DNA of 64,000 nucleotides from the NCBI RefSeq assembly GCF_026262505.1, contig NC_067208.1, positions 15,695,962 to 15,759,961 of the forward strand, read 5' to 3'. Shown in pieces: positions 60,057 through 64,000 of the stretch. Source of the DNA: Trichomonas vaginalis G3. Its lineage: Eukaryota > Parabasalia > Trichomonadida > Trichomonadidae. Under the pieces are notes generated by a model that had not been told where the DNA came from, made no database searches, and was given only the letters and a program-made list of their open reading frames with translations. The position numbers were made by a program, and so were the translations under genes. Each line of letters opens with the position of its first letter. The stretch's first letter is position 1.

Positions 60057-60638
60057 ATGTCATTTCCGAAAAATAGAAGCGTAAGTGTTTCAAAAGGTTT
60101 AATGGCGGTGGCAGATGTGAAGTTAAATTCACCAACTCAAACAAACAGTCAAAGTGTTGTTGTCAATGTCAAAGAAAGAGATGTTGAAGTGGGGAAACCA
60201 TACGAAGACGAAGATGGTATAACAATAGTTCCTGTAAAAGAACAACCAACATACCCTGAAGTTAGCAGAGACTTAAGTTCTGTTGCAGATATTCGAAACG
60301 ACTACCAACAACTTAAAGACAAACTTAAAACTCAGGAGAAGATTTGTCAAGCTTTGGGTATAATGTTAAACTTGGTCGAACACAACCCTGTAAAAGTGAA
60401 CTCATATGTCATCGCACCTCATGAAATTTTGAAAGAACTATTGAAACTTTTGACAGAGGCAGACGATATAAACATCAAAGAAATAGAACCCGACATTGCT
60501 TGCTGTGGTGTTTCATATAATGTCATTGACAAGATATACGTTATGAAAGGAGGTGAAACGTTGAACTTAAAATATAGTTTCCCAGACGTCATAAAAATAT
60601 TTGACGACCACAACATTTCATTAAAATTTACTTGCTAA
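60057..60638 (+). CDS. M2 protein of 193 residues, copy C
   Basis: The ATG at 60057 (MSFPKNRSVSVSKGLMAVAD) fits the counterpart in copy A; the open frame before it lies in the divergent gene. Layout: Ser/Lys-rich start, acidic middle with Pro (VPVKEQPTYPEVSR), helical RNDYQQLKDKLKTQEKICQA, then strand-rich end with IACCGVSYNVIDKIYVM. No family recognised. The stop is four bases before the penton-like ATG, which suggests coupled expression. Confidence 0.55.
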   Translation: MSFPKNRSVSVSKGLMAVADVKLNSPTQTNSQSVVVNVKERDVEVGKPYEDEDGITIVPVKEQPTYPEVSRDLSSVADIRNDYQQLKDKLKTQEKICQALGIMLNLVEHNPVKVNSYVIAPHEILKELLKLLTEADDINIKEIEPDIACCGVSYNVIDKIYVMKGGETLNLKYSFPDVIKIFDDHNISLKFTC

Positions 60639-60642
60639 GTAA

Positions 60643-61458
60643 ATGGCAGAAGACATAGTGGTTTATACTATTACGACTAAAAACCCTGAGTCATATAATT
60701 CTATAACAACAAACTTACAAAGTCCTCAAGGACGATATTGTAAACTGACCTTAAACACGATGACGACTAAAGCCTGTTTTGCTCTTTTGACACCAGAAGA
60801 CTTTGTTGTTGTGAATGGTAAAAAATACTTCTTTGAAGATACTTACTCAGATATACCACCAACAGGTTTTGTTGACTTATTTAATACTTTAAGGACGGAT
60901 GTAACATGTGCTGCAACTAGAGCAGGTTTCATTATGTTTGGATGTCCGACTGAGTTTAGTATAAACGATATGAGCTATAATACAAAACTTATATCTGGTT
61001 TTTACTACCAACAGTTTCCTATAACAGGAAAAGGTGTCATACAAGGTTTGTCTGTTCCATTGACTTTAAGTACACCTATTTTATATATTGTTTCAAACTT
61101 AGGTTCAAAGTGCTATTCGAATGTCGACAGAAACTACTATGACCAAAAGATACTCATGCGTATAAACAACACTTTCTCTGCTGGTTTGCCTATTGTTCAT
61201 TCGAATGCAGAGTTTTCAGCTTTAGTAAACTCAAACACTTTAGCAAACATAAACTTAACCTTAGTTGACGCAAACTTTGTTCCTGTAAAACTTTTATGTC
61301 CTATGTATTTGTCAATGACGGCAGAAAGTTTCGAATTGGAAGATGCAACTGGTGAAAGTATTGTACTACAAGAACAACTTCAACAACAAATAGCTCAAGA
61401 ACAACAAATGCAACAAATGCAACAAATGGAACAAATGCAACAACAAAGTCAAGAATAA
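60643..61458 (+). CDS. Penton-like minor capsid candidate, M2 copy C
   Basis: 271 residues, whole; differs from the copy A protein (34305) in only a few residues and in one extra three-residue step of the Gln/Met tail. Same strand-rich body and LTLVDANFVPVKLLCPMYLS block. The Gln/Met tail is a simple repeat and an expected place for length change. Confidence 0.5.
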   Translation: MAEDIVVYTITTKNPESYNSITTNLQSPQGRYCKLTLNTMTTKACFALLTPEDFVVVNGKKYFFEDTYSDIPPTGFVDLFNTLRTDVTCAATRAGFIMFGCPTEFSINDMSYNTKLISGFYYQQFPITGKGVIQGLSVPLTLSTPILYIVSNLGSKCYSNVDRNYYDQKILMRINNTFSAGLPIVHSNAEFSALVNSNTLANINLTLVDANFVPVKLLCPMYLSMTAESFELEDATGESIVLQEQLQQQIAQEQQMQQMQQMEQMQQQSQE

Positions 61459-61486
61459 AAAAAATATTTTTTTTATTTTTATAAAA

Positions 61487-62718
61487 ATGTACAGAATAGA
61501 CGTTTCAGATTTTTATGACTTCCAAGCGTTCAGAAATATGTGTCCATTTAGAGACTATAACAAAGCAGTCGAGAATTTGAAACGTTTAGTCATTTATGTC
61601 GACTCTGCCCCAGAATGTTATGTCATGAAAGAATGGGATGTTGTCTTTAACAAACCAAGAGCAACAATAGTTTCAGAACAAGAATGTAGACAGAAACTTA
61701 AGAAAATAAAAGTCGTACAAGTTGGTATGAAGATGTTAGATGCTTGGGATATCTTATTGTCAAAGTTAGAAGATTTTTCAGTTCGTGGTATAAAGTTCTA
61801 TACACCATCTCCAAACTTCTATTCTATCTTCACTGGATATAAATACGAACAAGTAGAATGGAAAGAAAATGTTATAGAAGCTTGGTTAGACCATGTCAAA
61901 GAAATTATATGCAATGGAAACGAAAGAGTCTATGAGTATATCTTATGTTGGTTTGCAAACATCTTACAACATCCAAGTGCTAAAAATGAAACTGCTCTCA
62001 TCATAATTGGAAAACAAGGAACAGGTAAGAACACTTTCTTTACAGATATTTTGCAAACTGTTAGAGGGCTATTCGAATCCGAATATGACAAACTTAGAAA
62101 ACATCTGTGGCAAGTTTAACTCTCAATAGAGAATATGAAACTTATAGTATGTAATGAACTTCAAAGTATAGATACAACAAAAGTTTTGAACTCAGATGCT
62201 TTGAAGAGTCTTATAACAGACAAAGTTGGAGTTGTTGAAAGAAAATATAAAGACCAAAGAGTTTGTGAAAATGTTGCAAACTTCATTATGGTTTCAAACA
62301 ATGCTGTTCCGATGAAGTTAGAAAGTTCTGACAGAAGATATGTAGTTGTCAGAACGTCAGATTCTCATATGCAAGATACAGAATATTTTGACGACTTAGC
62401 AGAAACTTTGACACTGACTTTTACAACCACTTGTTCTCATATTTTATGACATTAGATATTTCAAAGTTCAATCCAAGACAAATTCCACATACCGAAGAGA
62501 GACAAACATTGTTAGAAGCAAACAAGAGTGTATATGAACTGTTCATAGATGAAACTGACTTTGAGTGTTTAGATGAAAGGTCATTGTACGATTCGTATAA
62601 ACAATATTGTCAAGAATATGGTTATATGACAGCGTCTAAACGAACATTCTTGGCAAATGTCAAAAGTCTTTTAGATGTTCAGAATGGTGTATATACAAAG
62701 AAAATTTTTTCTGAGTAA
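61487..62718 (+). pseudogene. SF3 helicase gene, M2 copy C (broken)
   Basis: Counterpart of the whole gene at 35141. Walker A IIGKQGTGKNTFF, motif C FIMVSNN and arginine finger SSDRRYVVVR are all visible. About two breaks. Confidence 0.8.
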
Positions 62719-62751
62719 ATTTTAAAAAAAAATATTTTTATTTTATTTGAA

Positions 62752-63336
62752 ATGTACGCTGAGTTTGTTGGAGAAGACCGTTGGGAAACTTGTTTGTTAG
62801 ATGAGAAATATGAAATTCACTGTTGTGAGTCATTTGAAGTCAGAAACAAAAAGACAAAAAGAGTTTTAAGCGAATGGGAGCGAAATGACGGATATGCTGA
62901 TATGAAGATGGGTGGAAAACACTATCTTAAACATGTTGTCATTGCAACTCATTTTATACTGAATCCTAACAATTTACCTTTTGTAGACCATATAAACCGT
63001 ATAAGAAACGACAATAGACTTGAAAACTTACGTTGGGTCACTGGTTCTGAAAACAATAAGAACAAAAGCAAATTTGGAGATATAGTATTCGAATTTGTCG
63101 ACGAACTAGAAGATGAAGCAATTGAAATTACAGACTATGGCAAGCATACGTTTGAGTTTTACTACTACAGCGAAGAACAGGACTCTTTCTACTTTTATAC
63201 CGGCGTAAACTATAGAAAATTACAAGTATGTTTTACTAAGGCAGACTATGCTTATGTATACGCTAGAGATACAGATGGAAAATACGTTAGACTATTTCTT
63301 AACAAATTCAAGAAGCTATATGGCATACCATTTTAA
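62752..63336 (+). CDS. HNH homing-type endonuclease with extra tail domain
   Basis: 194 residues, whole. Residues 1-45 are NUMOD4-like (WETCLLDEKYEIHCCESFEV then RNKKTKRVLSEW). Residues 58-105 are an HNH_3-type nuclease domain with YLKHVVIATHFILNPNNLPF, VDHINRIRNDNRLENLRWVT and NNKNKS; the central His80 and the Asn residues are in place. Residues about 123-194 form a second domain also seen at 3490 and as a relic at 9302. Such enzymes nick or cut DNA and spread their own gene. Copies A and B lack this gene: there the helicase and the 139-residue gene are separated only by the leader. Confidence 0.8.
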   Translation: MYAEFVGEDRWETCLLDEKYEIHCCESFEVRNKKTKRVLSEWERNDGYADMKMGGKHYLKHVVIATHFILNPNNLPFVDHINRIRNDNRLENLRWVTGSENNKNKSKFGDIVFEFVDELEDEAIEITDYGKHTFEFYYYSEEQDSFYFYTGVNYRKLQVCFTKADYAYVYARDTDGKYVRLFLNKFKKLYGIPF

Positions 63337-63344
63337 AACGTTTT

Positions 63345-63376
63345 AAAAAAAAATATTTTTTTATCCGATAGAAAAG
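63345..63376 (+). promoter_or_regulatory. Conserved leader before the 139-residue gene, copy C
   Basis: AAAAAATATTTTTTTATCCG then ATAGAAAAG, like 36381-36412 in copy A. Confidence 0.5.
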
Positions 63377-63796
63377 ATGACGAAATATATTTCAGTCAAC
63401 AAGTACATGACAGAAGTCAAAGAAGAACTAGACCCATTCGCTTATTTGAATGTTTACTTCTACCATTTTGAAAAGTCTACATTTGACAAAGTTTGGAACA
63501 TCGAACCAGTTAAGTTTGCTATTGTGACTAAAAATGGTGCGAAATTTGAAGACTTAGACATAGAAGGTTTGTTAGCAGTCAAAGAAAATTTTGACAGAAG
63601 GTTTTCAAACCTTAAAGAAGGCAAAGCATACAAACTTGTTATACCTTATGAACCAAAGAAAGCAGACGACTATGAATATTATGAGTCTAAGATAGTTGAA
63701 GTTCAAGGTAAATTGGGTAAAAAGATTTTAGAGTCTAAACCAGTGTTTGCTCCTAAAGAGGAAGAGAACATTGACATTGACCCAGAAATGTTCTAA
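63377..63796 (+). CDS. Conserved M2 protein of 139 residues, copy C
   Basis: Nearly identical to the protein at 36413 apart from the first residues (MTKYISVNKYM). The change lies right after the inserted HNH gene and could mark the edge of a conversion tract. Function unknown. Confidence 0.55.
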   Translation: MTKYISVNKYMTEVKEELDPFAYLNVYFYHFEKSTFDKVWNIEPVKFAIVTKNGAKFEDLDIEGLLAVKENFDRRFSNLKEGKAYKLVIPYEPKKADDYEYYESKIVEVQGKLGKKILESKPVFAPKEEENIDIDPEMF

Positions 63797-63814
63797 AAAT
63801 AAAATTTTATTTTT
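63795..63814. terminator. Perfect 20-base palindrome between convergent genes, copy C
   Basis: Same AAAAATAAAATTTTATTTTT as at 36831-36850, giving both genes a TAAA context. Confidence 0.6.
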
Positions 63815-64000
63815 ACATGTCAAATTTCTTTTTCTCTGGCTCTGGCTCTGGCTCTTTCTTCTCTTCTTCTACTTTCTTTTCTTTCTTTTCTCTCTTCTTC
63901 TTCTTCTTCTCTGGTGGAGTTATGTCAAATTTGGCGCAACCATATTTATGTAAAAGGTCTTTGTCCTTTAATAGCTCTTCTATTCTGTTTTCTATTTCAT
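63813..64000 (-). CDS. Charged-tail M2 protein, copy C, cut by window edge
   Basis: The last about 60 codons of the counterpart of 36849-37304, with the Lys/Glu/Pro tail. Open to the edge as far as it goes. It differs from copy A around the GAPNLT-coding stretch, so copies A and C start to diverge here. Confidence 0.5.
   Translation of the reverse strand, partial: EIENRIEELLKDKDLLHKYGCAKFDITPPEKKKKKREKKEKKVEEEKKEPEPEPEKKKFDM

Larger units (their letters stand above)
56431..64000. mobile_element. Maverick M2, copy C (broken, runs off the window)
   Basis: Corresponds to about 30.10-37.05 kb of copy A with very high identity, plus one extra gene (HNH endonuclease at 62752). Its left border lies inside the large coiled-coil gene, directly joined to copy B. 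I estimate fewer than ten breaks. The high identity to copy A points to recent spread, or to two alleles or copies placed together by the assembly. Confidence 0.8.

Overview
The window looks like nuclear DNA of a trichomonad parabasalid, most likely Trichomonas vaginalis or a close relative. The signs are intronless, AT-rich host genes with very short 5' leaders, an Inr-like TCATT just before one ATG, TAAA stop contexts, tandem ankyrin-repeat (DUF3447-type) genes, a Pmp-like beta-helix surface protein, and several Maverick/Polinton elements. The species call is inference; no rRNA or other marker gene lies here.

Layout. (1) 1-4.0 kb is part of one Maverick lineage (call it M1): a capsid gene, a membrane protein and small genes. 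(2) 4.0-4.55 kb is a GC-richer galactokinase fragment wedged against (3) a satellite-like array of about 25-bp units (4.55-9.23 kb), which contains four copies of a palindromic block and a non-array spacer. (4) 9.24-11.0 kb holds a relic of an endonuclease tail, a gene built of 48-bp repeats that is open on both strands, short tandem repeats and a duplicate of the end of M1. (5) 11.0-12.55 kb has a retroviral-type integrase followed by eleven consecutive long inverted repeats that strictly alternate between two stem families. (6) 12.55-27.85 kb is host DNA: inorganic pyrophosphatase, an SLC35F-like transporter, a Pmp-like protein, two tandem ankyrin genes (one with an in-frame stop), the CSN5 subunit of the COP9 signalosome, a pseudokinase and a 1195-residue helical protein that may be a Rod/KNTC1 relative. 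(7) 27.88-45.44 kb is a second Maverick lineage (M2, copy A) with capsid, penton-like, SF3 helicase, packaging ATPase, protein-primed polymerase and many small genes. (8) 45.45-56.43 kb is a second M2 copy (B) full of one-base length differences, which reads like uncorrected sequence rather than old decay. (9) 56.43-64.0 kb is a third M2 copy (C), close to copy A but carrying an extra HNH endonuclease gene.

How the parts work together. In intact Polintons the integrase inserts the element, the protein-primed polymerase and SF3 helicase copy it, and the capsid, penton-like protein and A32/FtsK-like ATPase point to a virion stage. All copies here carry one or more breaks or are incomplete, and no adenovirus-type protease was recognised. 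The 25-bp repeat is found in opposite orientation at the left end of M2 copy A and in the large array, which links the array to Maverick ends.

The most unusual signals are the alternating hairpin array beside the integrase, the 25-bp array with its palindromic blocks, a family of intergenic palindromes spread through both Maverick lineages, and a small domain that occurs as an endonuclease tail, as a stand-alone gene and as a relic.
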